From positions 124,001 through 188,000 of the forward strand of contig NZ_JAPOHA010000003.1 in the NCBI RefSeq assembly GCF_026672255.1: 64,000 nt of DNA, read 5' to 3'. Shown piece after piece: positions 33,488 to 42,273 of the stretch. This DNA is from Caproiciproducens galactitolivorans. Its GTDB lineage: Bacteria; Bacillota; Clostridia; Oscillospirales; Acutalibacteraceae. The notes beneath the pieces are model-generated. The model saw nothing but the letters and a program-made list of their open reading frames with translations. It did not search any database and was not told the origin of the DNA. Each line of letters starts with the position of its first letter. Positions within the stretch are counted from its first letter, which is position 1. Made by a program: the position numbers and the translations under genes.

Positions 33488-33745
33488 TTAAATATTCTGT
33501 TCGCAAAATTCTTGCAGCTTTGCGCAGTCTTCCTGCTCCTGTGCGCCGATTATCTCAAATACGAGTTTCTGATCCTTCTTTGCGCCGAGGGCCATAACGG
33601 AAAACAGGCGCTTCGCGTCCGCTGTTTTGCCGTTCAGTACGATCTTGATATCGGAGCTGCATCCCTGCGCGAACTTTGTCAGCATTCCTGCCGGGCGCGC
33701 ATGCAGGCCCACCTCGTCTTTTATTGTATACTGGAATGTCTGCAT
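33488..33745 (-). CDS. HPr-family phosphocarrier 2 (Ser46 replaced by Arg)
   Basis: An 85-residue HPr with His15 in VGLHARPAG. As in the HPr at 24162, position 46 is Arg (DAKRLFSVMALG), removing the HPr-kinase site. It lies in the MurNAc operon between mupG and IIA, so it may serve this PTS. Confidence 0.9.
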   Translation of the reverse strand: MQTFQYTIKDEVGLHARPAGMLTKFAQGCSSDIKIVLNGKTADAKRLFSVMALGAKKDQKLVFEIIGAQEQEDCAKLQEFCEQNI

Positions 33746-33779
33746 TTGTAAGTATTCTCCTTATAGGTTTTTCTTATTT

Positions 33780-34832
33780 CTATTTTTGGATCAGCCGAAA
33801 GCCCATGCCGTCGGTAATATAATCGAGATACTGCATCGAGCCCTCGTCAATCTGTCCGACAATATTGACTTTCGGTTCCGGCTCCAAATCTCTTCGGGCA
33901 ATTTCTAACTCGCCCGAATAGCGAAGATAGCCTTCGTTCCCGACGGAAATACTGCCCCTGCCCCTTGGTTTGACGCTTTGCGCGGGGAACAGCTTCCCCT
34001 GTGACGCATAGGCTCTGGATTCCTGCGAACGGATGACATATTCGCTGGAATCCGGGCGGTCATGATGGATTTCATCCGTGATAAAACGATATTCAGGATC
34101 AATTTCGGCCTTCAGGCTGACGTATCCCTCCGATAATTCTTTAACACCACGCCACGCCTCGTCGCTGATGTCGATGTCGCCCACCAGACAGATATCTGTG
34201 TGGCAGTCCTTTATCAGTTGAAGCATGCTGAACAGTACGCCGGTGCCGCGGCTTGTTTCCACCGTTGGAAGACCCATGTGAAGGGGGCCGCGCAGTTCTT
34301 TATCCCCTGCTGCGAATGCCATTGTCGTCATCCCAAGCCTGCGCAGATTGTCGTTCATGCTTCGTGTTTTCTCAAGGGACAATCCTGTTAACGGCTTGGG
34401 GTAAAAATTATGACAGGCGCTGAACCGGGTGAAATCCGCATTCCGTCTTTGAAGCTCGCGTATGTCCTGCTCGCGGAGGGTGCTGGCGTTGAATACAATA
34501 TTAAAATTTTCGGATAAATCCATTATCTCTTGATAAGTAAATCCGTAATCAACGCGCAGATGGGAAATCGAGGTCTGCTTTAAATCCGCAAAACTCGCAT
34601 ATCCCAATTTTTCAAGCGTTCTCGGGCCGATATCCACAATCAGAGAGATCGAGCTGCTTTTGCACAAAGCAAGCAGCTTTTCCGCCTCCTGAACGTAATT
34701 GTTTACGCTTTCTTCCGGAATATGTAAAGAGGTAAATGCATAGCTTATCTTTGCCTCTCGGGCTTTCGCGATAATTTCTTTGTTTTTTTCATAGCCTGTG
34801 CCCAGATAGAGAGAAATTCCAAACTGATTCAT
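33780..34832 (-). CDS. mupG: 6-phospho-N-acetylmuramidase MupG (DUF871)
   Basis: A 350-residue cytoplasmic TIM-barrel hydrolase of the DUF871/MupG family that cleaves GlcNAc-MurNAc-6-phosphate. Start FGISLYLGTGYEKNKEII and the segments ACHNFYPKPLTGLS and ETSRGTGVLF are family-typical; a small C-terminal beta domain follows. It lies 14 nt after murP, so it acts on the disaccharide that MurP brings in, and the product MurNAc-6P goes to MurQ. Confidence 0.88.
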   Translation of the reverse strand: MNQFGISLYLGTGYEKNKEIIAKAREAKISYAFTSLHIPEESVNNYVQEAEKLLALCKSSSISLIVDIGPRTLEKLGYASFADLKQTSISHLRVDYGFTYQEIMDLSENFNIVFNASTLREQDIRELQRRNADFTRFSACHNFYPKPLTGLSLEKTRSMNDNLRRLGMTTMAFAAGDKELRGPLHMGLPTVETSRGTGVLFSMLQLIKDCHTDICLVGDIDISDEAWRGVKELSEGYVSLKAEIDPEYRFITDEIHHDRPDSSEYVIRSQESRAYASQGKLFPAQSVKPRGRGSISVGNEGYLRYSGELEIARRDLEPEPKVNIVGQIDEGSMQYLDYITDGMGFRLIQK

Positions 34833-34846
34833 CCATATTTCTCCTG

Positions 34847-36280
34847 TTACTTTTCATCTTTGCCATATACTTCATTGATTCTGTCTTCATCCACCCCGAA
34901 GAAATAGGTGAGCAGGAATCCACCGGCATACGCTCCGATCATGGCAACGGCATAAAGCAGCTGCTGCCCCGGTACCACGATCAAAAGGCCGAAAAGTCCG
35001 GACACGCCTTGAGAAACCGTGCCGAGATGGAACAGGGAAGCGAGGATTCCGCCTACTCCTGCGCCAAGGCATGCCGTGACAAACGGTTTGCCGAGAGGCA
35101 GGGTAACCGCGTACATGAGCGGTTCGCCTATGCCAAGAATACCAACCGGCAGGGAATCCCTTGTCATTCTTTTCAGTTTCTTGTTTTTTGTCTTCAAGTA
35201 CAGAGCAAAGCCCGCGCCAACCTGGCCGCCGCCCGCCATCATCAGGATGGGAAGCAGATAGTTTATGCCCTGCGTCGGTCCTGCGGGGTCGTTAAGCATG
35301 GCGTGGATTGGGGTTAACGCCTGGTGCAGACCCAGCGTTACCAAAGGCAGGAAGCCCGCGGAAAGAAGATATCCGCCCAAAACGCCCAGAGAACTATAAA
35401 GGAAGTTCAGCACCCAATAGATTCCGTTTGTAAGGAACGCACCGATCGGCTGAATGACGATTAAGGCAAACAGGCTGCCGAGGATTACAGTGAGCAAAGG
35501 GGTAAAAAACGTATCCAGAATATTCGGCATCCACTTGCGAATCCATCTTTCAAGATACGCGAAGAAAATTCCTGCAATCAGTGCGGCCAGCAAACCGCCG
35601 GCGCCCGGGTTAAACACTTTTCCGGTTAACGGAAGCAGTACATCCGCATTGTGGAACTTTGTCAGTAAAGGCATCGTAGCGCTGGCAACAGACATGGAAC
35701 CCGCAAGCGCCCCTAAAACCGCAGAACCCTTAAACTCTTTCGCGGCATTCATTCCAACCAGCAGCGGCAAATAGAGGAAAAGCGCCCAGCCCATGGTACG
35801 GATACATTCATACCACCAGGTACCGCTAAGCGCGCCGCCGGAAGAAACGTTGATAACGTTCGTAATACCGTTGATTAAACCGGCCGCAATGATGCCGGGA
35901 AGAAGCGGAATGAAAATATTTGCGATTCGCTTGAGGAATCGCTGAACCGGTCCGTTGTGTTTTTCTTTATTGATTCCCTTGTTTTCCTGTGCGATGGATT
36001 TTACATCTGCTTCGGCTTCCCCGGCTCCAAGCGCCAGACCGGTAAGTTCCGAAAACGCCGCGCCTACTTTATTTACCGTTCCGGGCCCGAAAACGATTTG
36101 AATCGTACCCGATTCGACCACACCCATAACGCCGTCAATCTTCTTCAGCGCGGCTATATCCGCTTTACTCTGATCGAAAACTCCTACACGAAGTCTTGTC
36201 ATACAAGCTGCGTTGGCGCTGACATTGGACTTTCCTCCAACGGCCAGCAGAACATCCTGTGCTGTTTTTTGATAATCCAT
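34847..36280 (-). CDS. murP: PTS MurNAc (and MurNAc-GlcNAc) EIIBC component
   Basis: A 477-residue membrane permease. EIIB (about 1-85) has the phosphorylated Cys26 in AACMTRLRV; the EIIC part (about 110-470) has typical GITNVI, AGGGQVGAG and GIGEPLMYAV motifs. It lacks an EIIA domain, as MurP proteins do, and so needs a separate IIA, here the frameshifted gene at 32926-33410. Genomic setting with mupG, murQ and murR supports the substrate. Confidence 0.9.
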   Translation of the reverse strand: MDYQKTAQDVLLAVGGKSNVSANAACMTRLRVGVFDQSKADIAALKKIDGVMGVVESGTIQIVFGPGTVNKVGAAFSELTGLALGAGEAEADVKSIAQENKGINKEKHNGPVQRFLKRIANIFIPLLPGIIAAGLINGITNVINVSSGGALSGTWWYECIRTMGWALFLYLPLLVGMNAAKEFKGSAVLGALAGSMSVASATMPLLTKFHNADVLLPLTGKVFNPGAGGLLAALIAGIFFAYLERWIRKWMPNILDTFFTPLLTVILGSLFALIVIQPIGAFLTNGIYWVLNFLYSSLGVLGGYLLSAGFLPLVTLGLHQALTPIHAMLNDPAGPTQGINYLLPILMMAGGGQVGAGFALYLKTKNKKLKRMTRDSLPVGILGIGEPLMYAVTLPLGKPFVTACLGAGVGGILASLFHLGTVSQGVSGLFGLLIVVPGQQLLYAVAMIGAYAGGFLLTYFFGVDEDRINEVYGKDEK

Positions 36281-36348
36281 TTACTTTCCCTTCCTCTCAG
36301 TGATTCACCGTTCATTCTTCGAAAGTATTCCACTCTTTCTAGTAATAG

Positions 36349-36376
36349 ATTATACATATAATAAAAATTATGTCAA
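36349..36376 (-). promoter_or_regulatory. murP operon promoter
   Basis: On the minus strand TTGACA (36376-36371), 16-bp spacer, TATAAT (36354-36349). GAAAG/CTTTC motifs nearby (36321-36339) may be the MurR site. Confidence 0.65.
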
Positions 36377-36598
36377 TAATATTTTAAAAAAATAGTGGAA
36401 ATTATAAAATTTTCTTTCATTATACATTTCTAAAAACTTCAGTTTAGAATAGAATATCGCTATATATCTTTGATTATCCATAAAATATTTGCCTATACGC
36501 TCAGATAATTTTATCAAAATACCCGACCTCTTTCTAATTCAAATGAATGGAAACAAATCAAATTTATAAATTAAATTTTACTATTTTGTCAAATGTTA

Positions 36599-36626
36599 TT
36601 GAATTATTATTTTATTCATATATAAT
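36599..36626 (+). promoter_or_regulatory. murQ operon promoter
   Basis: TTGAAT (36599-36604), 16-bp spacer, TATAAT (36621-36626), 38 nt before the murQ ATG. The rest of the 380-bp divergent region is AT-rich and shows no gene. Confidence 0.6.
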
Positions 36627-36663
36627 AGTTAATATAAATTAAAGCGTTGGGAGATAAACAGCA

Positions 36664-37587
36664 ATGATTGATTTAGATACACTTGACACCGAAAAAATAA
36701 ACGCCGACACAAAAGAGATCGATCGGATGAATACAATCGAAATACTCCAAACAATTAACAAAGAAGATAAATCCGTTGCTTACGCGGTTGAGAAAGTCAT
36801 TCCGTCCGTCGGGGAACTGATTGACGAGGCATTTAAAAGATTACAGAAGGGGGGGCGTGTTATTTACGTCGGCGCAGGCACCTCCGGGCGGCTGGGTGTG
36901 CTGGACGCAAGCGAATGCCCGCCGACCTACGGGATTGACCCGGAAATGATTCAGGGATTGATCGCGGGCGGATTCGACGCCCTGATCAAGGCGAAGGAGG
37001 GAGCGGAAGACGATGCCGGGCTCGGCAGGGAAGACCTCAAGAACATTCATCTTACGGAGAAAGATACCGTCATCGGCCTGGCCGCGAGCGGCAGGACGCC
37101 TTATGTGGTGGGTGCGCTGGATTACGCGAATGAAACCGGGGCTTTTACCGGCGCGATCAGCTGCGTACGCGGCGCTGAAATTTCCCGGCACGCAAAGGTG
37201 GGGATTGAGGCCGTCGTCGGGCCGGAAGTGATCACCGGTTCTACCAGAATGAAAGCGGGAACCGCGCAGAAAATGATATTGAATATGATTTCAACTTCGC
37301 TTATGATAATGTATGGAAAGGTATATCACAATCTGATGGTGGATGTGCAGGCGACCAATGCGAAGCTGGTGGAACGCGCCAAACGGATTATCGAACTGAG
37401 CAGCGGGTGTGATAAGGAAAATGCGGAAAAATATTGGGAAGCAAGCGGTTTGAACGTAAAGATTGCCATCTGCATGGCGATTACCGGGCTTTCGCGCGAA
37501 GACTGCGAAGCTCTGCTGAACCGGAACGGCGGAAATATTTCCCGCGCAATTCATTCCTTAAAAGAGCATCAGCCGGATGCCACGTGA
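36664..37587 (+). CDS. murQ: N-acetylmuramic acid 6-phosphate etherase
   Basis: A 307-residue SIS-domain enzyme that removes D-lactate from MurNAc-6P to give GlcNAc-6P. The pattern GAGTSGRLGVLDASECPPTYG holds the catalytic Glu and phosphate-binding SIS loop (quoted in two parts: GAGTSGRLG and SECPPTYG), and KAKEGAEDD supplies the second Glu. GGGAG precedes the ATG. First gene of the murQ-murR pair. Confidence 0.95.
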   Translation: MIDLDTLDTEKINADTKEIDRMNTIEILQTINKEDKSVAYAVEKVIPSVGELIDEAFKRLQKGGRVIYVGAGTSGRLGVLDASECPPTYGIDPEMIQGLIAGGFDALIKAKEGAEDDAGLGREDLKNIHLTEKDTVIGLAASGRTPYVVGALDYANETGAFTGAISCVRGAEISRHAKVGIEAVVGPEVITGSTRMKAGTAQKMILNMISTSLMIMYGKVYHNLMVDVQATNAKLVERAKRIIELSSGCDKENAEKYWEASGLNVKIAICMAITGLSREDCEALLNRNGGNISRAIHSLKEHQPDAT

Positions 37588-37627
37588 GCGATCTGTCCGC
37601 CTTCTGAAATGGATGAGGTGAAAAATT

Positions 37628-38464
37628 ATGAGTTGTATTTATAAAATACGCGAAGGTATGCCCAGCTACACCGAGACGGAAAATCGAATTGCCGACTATC
37701 TTTTGCAGCATTCCAGCGAGTCGGTGCTGAGCTCCGCCCAGAGTTTGGGGGAGCAGATCGGCGTTTCTCCTTCCGCCGTAATCCGCTTTTCCCATAAGCT
37801 CGGCTACCGCGGGTTTACCGCGCTGAAGGTGGACCTTGCAAGGGATAATCCGACGGAAATTAACAATTTCGATGATATGATCGACGAAAACGACTCCATG
37901 GAAACGGTCGTGAAAAAGGCGGAAAACCTGAATAAAATGCTTCAGAACCAGGCGTATCGGCTGATCAATGTGGAAGCTTTGGGAAAGGCGGTCGACGTCC
38001 TTTTGAACTGCAACAATATTTATCTGTTCGGCGTAAGCGGTTCCGGAATCGTTTGCATGGATTTAATGGAGAAATTAACCCGGATCAACCGTATGGCCGT
38101 CTACCATAATGATTTCCATGATCAGCTCGCCGCCGCCGCGCACATGACCGCGCAGGACGCCGCCATTGCCGTCAGCTACGGCGGAAAAACGCACGAAGTA
38201 AATACGGCCATGCAGTACGCGAAGGAAATCGGCGCGAAAACCATAGCGATCACACAATTTAAAAAAAGCCAGCTTGCCAAGCTGGCGGATATTTTACTTT
38301 ACATTCCGACGAACGAAAGGGAACTGCGCCTCGGCGCCATTGCTTCCCGCAACGCATCCCTTATCGTAACCGATCTGCTTTATTTAGGGCTTGCGAAAAA
38401 CAAGATGGACAGGACGAAGGATTATCTGGTAAAAACAAAGCAGGTTATTCAGCGCTTAAAATAA
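37628..38464 (+). CDS. murR: RpiR-family regulator of MurNAc catabolism
   Basis: A 278-residue repressor: RpiR HTH (about 15-80, SPSAVIRFSHKLGY) and a SIS sugar-phosphate sensor (about 115-250, FGVSGSGIVCMDL and SYGGKTHEV). It lies 40 nt after murQ and should respond to MurNAc-6P, controlling both divergent mur units. Confidence 0.88.
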   Translation: MSCIYKIREGMPSYTETENRIADYLLQHSSESVLSSAQSLGEQIGVSPSAVIRFSHKLGYRGFTALKVDLARDNPTEINNFDDMIDENDSMETVVKKAENLNKMLQNQAYRLINVEALGKAVDVLLNCNNIYLFGVSGSGIVCMDLMEKLTRINRMAVYHNDFHDQLAAAAHMTAQDAAIAVSYGGKTHEVNTAMQYAKEIGAKTIAITQFKKSQLAKLADILLYIPTNERELRLGAIASRNASLIVTDLLYLGLAKNKMDRTKDYLVKTKQVIQRLK

Positions 38465-38592
38465 CAAATATCTTTGATTTTGGCATATCGGAAAAGGTTT
38501 TTTTTATGTATCCTTTGCCCTGATTGCCGCATTCATTTTTATTACGGGATTCCATGATGAAGGAAGTATCCTATTAAGGCATTCTCAAAAAA

Positions 38593-38623
38593 ACAGCCCT
38601 GGCTATACACTAGCCAAGGCTGT
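38593..38623. terminator. Bidirectional terminator between murR and the EpsG-like gene
   Basis: ACAGCC and TGGCTA pair with TAGCCA and GGCTGT; T-runs follow on both strands (strongest on the minus strand). Confidence 0.75.
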
Positions 38624-38643
38624 AATTTTATTTAGTAAGAAGT

Positions 38644-39840
38644 TTATTTCTGAGTCAGAAAGGTTACATAAGGGATTAAGTTGATCCGGTTCTGCGTTAG
38701 AATCCATACATGGTATATAAAGCCTACAAACAGCACGGCTGCCGTTGCGTAATAGTAAATGTATTTGTGCGTATTGATTTGGGTCTGCGTCTGGCGGCGC
38801 TCCTGCAGCGCCTTTTTCTTTTGCTCTTTATTCTTATAGGCTTTCAGGGATTCCGCGCTGTTCCCGTCGGTCTGCACGCTTTCCACGCCGACGCTTGCGA
38901 GTAGCTCAGGAACCAGCAGAATCGCGGAGGTGAAGAACATCATGCCGAATCGCTGGAACAGGAAATGCTGGCAGGTCATGATGTAAAGCAGCCCGGAGTA
39001 GATGGAAAAGTTGATTAATACCACATTTTTTGGGTCCCGTCTCAGAATGAAGTTTTTCACAATCAGGATCGTAATGGTTGTGATCACGGGAATCGTTGCG
39101 GTCTGCCAGTCGCGGCCCAGCATGTAATAAAGGCCTTCCTGTGTGGCGTAATACTGGTAAACATATTTTGTAATGAAATTAAAGAGCGGCCATGACAGAG
39201 CCATGATCAGTGCGGTAATCGCGGCGTAGGCGGTCAGGGATTTCCAATTCACTTTTATATGCGCGATAAAGTAAACGGGAATCATAATAATCATCGCTTT
39301 ATGGAAGCTGGCTGCCAGCAAAACGATCAGAATATAAGGAATCAGCTTCTTTTCCTTCAGGAAATGTACCGCAAACAGGAAAATCGCAATGGCAATGGAC
39401 TGCCGCAGGAAACTGAGCGAGTTGCCGAAAAAGCCGAAGGAAATGAATACGAACATCCCAATCCACGGAATAGGAGAATATTTGTACAGCAGAACGGCGG
39501 TTAAGCCGACGGCAAGAATGGAAACAAACAACATAAAGATATGTACGTCGGCTGTAAATAAAGAAACAAAATAATTTAATAGGCTGTATCCCGGCTCAAT
39601 GCGGTATCCGTTTGCGCTGCTGATCAGAAACGACCAGCCGCCGTTGCGAACCTGCGTAAAATAATCCGCGTATTGTTTGTAGTCAATGCCCACGGAACCC
39701 GCGCGCAGATACGACATCGTAATCATCACCAGGGAAAGAACAGATAAAAAAATAATGTTATTGGTTTTACTCTTTTTAATTTCACAAACGCCGAATCCGA
39801 AAAGAACAGTAAATAGCAAAAGTAAATTATAAGCGAACAT
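38644..39840 (-). CDS. EpsG-family polysaccharide polymerase/biogenesis membrane protein
   Basis: A 398-residue protein with about ten membrane helices. Features of EpsG/Wzy-like proteins: YLRAGSVGIDYKQYADYF near the N-terminus, many aromatic residues, a large loop around QRFGMMFFTS, and a cytoplasmic Lys/Gln-rich segment (about 335-365) before the final helix. Divergent from the sugar transferase at 40042, with which it would act in exopolysaccharide production; flippase and glycosyltransferases are not in view. Confidence 0.8.
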   Translation of the reverse strand: MFAYNLLLLFTVLFGFGVCEIKKSKTNNIIFLSVLSLVMITMSYLRAGSVGIDYKQYADYFTQVRNGGWSFLISSANGYRIEPGYSLLNYFVSLFTADVHIFMLFVSILAVGLTAVLLYKYSPIPWIGMFVFISFGFFGNSLSFLRQSIAIAIFLFAVHFLKEKKLIPYILIVLLAASFHKAMIIMIPVYFIAHIKVNWKSLTAYAAITALIMALSWPLFNFITKYVYQYYATQEGLYYMLGRDWQTATIPVITTITILIVKNFILRRDPKNVVLINFSIYSGLLYIMTCQHFLFQRFGMMFFTSAILLVPELLASVGVESVQTDGNSAESLKAYKNKEQKKKALQERRQTQTQINTHKYIYYYATAAVLFVGFIYHVWILTQNRINLIPYVTFLTQK

Positions 39841-40041
39841 AATGAACCTGCTTTCTTATTTGGATAGAACCATATATTTTCAATAAATTTTCCAATTAAC
39901 TTTTTTATTATAGCATTGAACCCCCAAATGCACAAGAATTATTGAAACAGTTCGGTTGAATTATCTTCCGATTGCGCTTGCCATATGAAACAAAATCTTA
40001 TAGAATATAGTAAAATAATTACATAGATTGAGGAAACTTCA

Positions 40042-41436
40042 ATGATAAAAGAAAATCAAAAAATATTCAATGCGATTCTGGCTGTCATCGATGCCGGGAT
40101 TTGTTTCTTGTCGATCGTGCTTGCCTTTTTGTTCCATTTTCTTAATTACCACGGTTCTTTTTATATTGGACTGAACTATTATCTGAAATTGATGCTGTAT
40201 ATTATTCCGGCCTATTTTTTAATCTACAATTATTTTAATCTGCATGATTCCTTTCGGCATAAATCTCTAATTTCAGAGATCGGAAAGATCTTTCAATCAA
40301 ACTTTATCGGCGTCATATTTATCTTTGTTCTGGTGTTTTTCTTAAAAGAAGTCCATGTGTCCAGAATGGTAATCATCCTGTATGGCTTCATCAATATCCT
40401 GTTGACTTCATTAAGCCGCGTTGCGCTGCGAAAAATACTGCGGAAAATGAGGGCGAAGGGATACAATTTAAAGCACCTCCTGCTGGTAGGCTGGAATGAA
40501 GTATCTGCGGAGTTTTATGATAAAGTGGGTTCCAACCGCAATCTCGGTTATGATTTCGTAGGCTATTTAAGCCACAGCAAGGTGAACACGGCGGGGCGGA
40601 AAATTGCTTATGCAGGCGGTTTTGGAACCTTGCCTTCGCTCCTTGAAAAAAAGGGGATTGACGAAGTCATTATTTCGCTTGATTTTAATGAATTTTCCGA
40701 ATTGGGGAATATCATTGAAGTTTGCGAAAAAGCGGGAGTAAAATCAAACCTGCTCCCGTTCTATACAAAATATCTTCCTACAAAGCCGTATATCGATGAA
40801 GTGGAAGGCATGCCGCTTATTAATATCCGTAAAATTCCGCTCGACAATATGCTGAACAGCTTCTGCAAGCGGCTTTTAGACATAACGGCTTCCTTGTTCG
40901 CCCTTATTTTGTTTTCGCCGATCCTGCTGATTACCGCCATCGGGGTAAAACTTACCTCCCCGGGACCGGTTATTTACAAACAGGAGCGTATCGGACGGAA
41001 TAAACATCCCTTTAAAATGTACAAATTCCGTTCCATGAAAATGGAGGATGGGCATTCGGATATGACGACGTGGGGCACGAAAGATGATGATCGCCGGACG
41101 AAATTCGGTTCCTTCATCCGGAAATGCAGCATTGATGAACTGCCCCAGCTCATCAATGTGCTGAAAGGGGACATGAGCTTAGTCGGCCCGCGCCCGGAAC
41201 GTCCTTTCTTTGTGGACAAATTCCGGGACGAAATTCCTCTGTATATGTTGAAGCATCTGGTGCGGCCCGGAATTACCGGCTGGGCGCAGGTGAACGGCTG
41301 GCGGGGCGACACATCCATCGAGGAACGCATCAAATGTGATATCTACTATATTGAAAACTGGACTTTCCTTTTAGATATTAAAATTCTGTTCCTCACGGTT
41401 TTTAAAGGCTTTGTGAATCATAGCGAGGAAATATAG
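40042..41436 (+). CDS. Undecaprenyl-phosphate sugar-1-phosphate transferase (WcaJ/WbaP type)
   Basis: A 464-residue membrane enzyme that starts a polysaccharide repeat unit on undecaprenyl phosphate. Four to five N-terminal helices are followed by a CoA-binding-like domain (about 135-265) and the C-terminal bacterial sugar-transferase domain, with KRLLDITASL, the YKFRSM box, DELPQLINVLKGDMSLVGPRP and a final RPGITGWAQVNG. AGGAAAC precedes the ATG. Confidence 0.92.
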   Translation: MIKENQKIFNAILAVIDAGICFLSIVLAFLFHFLNYHGSFYIGLNYYLKLMLYIIPAYFLIYNYFNLHDSFRHKSLISEIGKIFQSNFIGVIFIFVLVFFLKEVHVSRMVIILYGFINILLTSLSRVALRKILRKMRAKGYNLKHLLLVGWNEVSAEFYDKVGSNRNLGYDFVGYLSHSKVNTAGRKIAYAGGFGTLPSLLEKKGIDEVIISLDFNEFSELGNIIEVCEKAGVKSNLLPFYTKYLPTKPYIDEVEGMPLINIRKIPLDNMLNSFCKRLLDITASLFALILFSPILLITAIGVKLTSPGPVIYKQERIGRNKHPFKMYKFRSMKMEDGHSDMTTWGTKDDDRRTKFGSFIRKCSIDELPQLINVLKGDMSLVGPRPERPFFVDKFRDEIPLYMLKHLVRPGITGWAQVNGWRGDTSIEERIKCDIYYIENWTFLLDIKILFLTVFKGFVNHSEEI

Positions 41437-41518
41437 CGGGGTTTAAATTAAATAAAGTTTTTTTGAACCCCGCCGTGTTTATCTAAAGAGCTCCGAATAA
41501 CCTCTATAAGTTCATTCA

Positions 41519-41559
41519 AGAAAAAGGGGAAACGGCATCAACTGCCGTTTCCTTTTCTG
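41519..41559 (+). terminator. Terminator after the sugar transferase
   Basis: Long A/G-rich arm ending GGAAACGGCA pairs with TGCCGTTTCC and a T/C-rich tail; the stem extends through AGAAAA/TTTTCT. Confidence 0.7.
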
Positions 41560-41624
41560 CTTTTACGAGAATTAAATTTTCGAGTATGTTAATCATTTAG
41601 TAAGTATAAGCCTAAAAATAAAAT

Positions 41625-41677
41625 TGGATAAATTTAGAACATTTATACTTGACAAAATTTATCCAGAATGCTATATT
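41625..41677 (+). promoter_or_regulatory. rrf2 promoter with TGGATAAATTT inverted repeat
   Basis: TTGACA (41649-41654), 17-bp spacer, TATATT (41672-41677). TGGATAAATTT (41625-41635) and its exact inverse (41655-41665) are 30 bp apart, centre to centre, i.e. three helical turns; the second arm is inside the spacer. A related palindrome lies upstream of the next gene (42177-42191). Confidence 0.6.
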
Positions 41678-41701
41678 AAGAATTACAAAAAGGAAAATTC
41701 G

Positions 41702-42130
41702 GTGAAGGAGGGAGCAAACCTGCTGATTACAAGAGAGACGGATTACGCGCTGCGCATCCTGCGCGCGCTTTCAAACGGGGAACAGGCGACGGCTAAAGAT
41801 ATCTGCCGGCGGGAATTGCTTCCGCAGCAGTTTGCTTATAAAATTCTGAAAAAGCTTTCCCGCGCGGGAATCGTTCGGATTACCCGGGGGGCGGAGGGTG
41901 GCTGTCGGCTGGCGGCGGATCTTCGGAAGGTGAGTCTTTATGATCTAACGCAAATCATGGAAGACGATAATTATATCAGTGCGTGCATGCAGCCCGGATA
42001 TCAGTGCGAATGGCGGCAGAAAAACAGCCCGGAATGCAGGGTGAACAAGCAGCTTTTGCAGATTCAGCGGGTATTGGATGAAGAGTTTCGCGCGCACAGC
42101 CTGTACCAGATGGTCTTTGACAGCGAATAG
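41702..42130 (+). CDS. Rrf2-family transcriptional regulator, likely Fe-S sensor
   Basis: A 142-residue protein with the Rrf2 winged helix (ITRETDYALRILRAL, then LLPQQFAYKILKKLSRAGIV) and three cysteines in the sensor region (ACMQPGYQC and PEC), like NsrR/IscR proteins that bind a cluster sensitive to NO or O2. The GTG at 41702 with AGGA upstream is the best start; the earlier ATG would add unrelated residues. Upstream of the dehydrogenase-rubredoxin fusion. Confidence 0.85.
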   Translation: MKEGANLLITRETDYALRILRALSNGEQATAKDICRRELLPQQFAYKILKKLSRAGIVRITRGAEGGCRLAADLRKVSLYDLTQIMEDDNYISACMQPGYQCEWRQKNSPECRVNKQLLQIQRVLDEEFRAHSLYQMVFDSE

Positions 42131-42176
42131 TGAAAAATTTTGTCTTCTCTTTGTCCTATATTTTTTAAAATTAAAG

Positions 42177-42191
42177 TGGATAAAAATTATC
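42177..42191 (+). promoter_or_regulatory. Candidate Rrf2 operator before the fusion gene
   Basis: TGGATAAAAATTATC contains GATAA-AAA-TTATC, similar to the TGGATAAATTT arms in the rrf2 promoter. It lies about 80 bp before the fusion-gene ATG. Confidence 0.5.
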
Positions 42192-42273
42192 AAGTATATT
42201 GGAGCATAATCGAAATTCCGTTTGCTCTATATTTCATTCAAATAGAATAATTTGCGTCAAGGGAGGAAATTGT

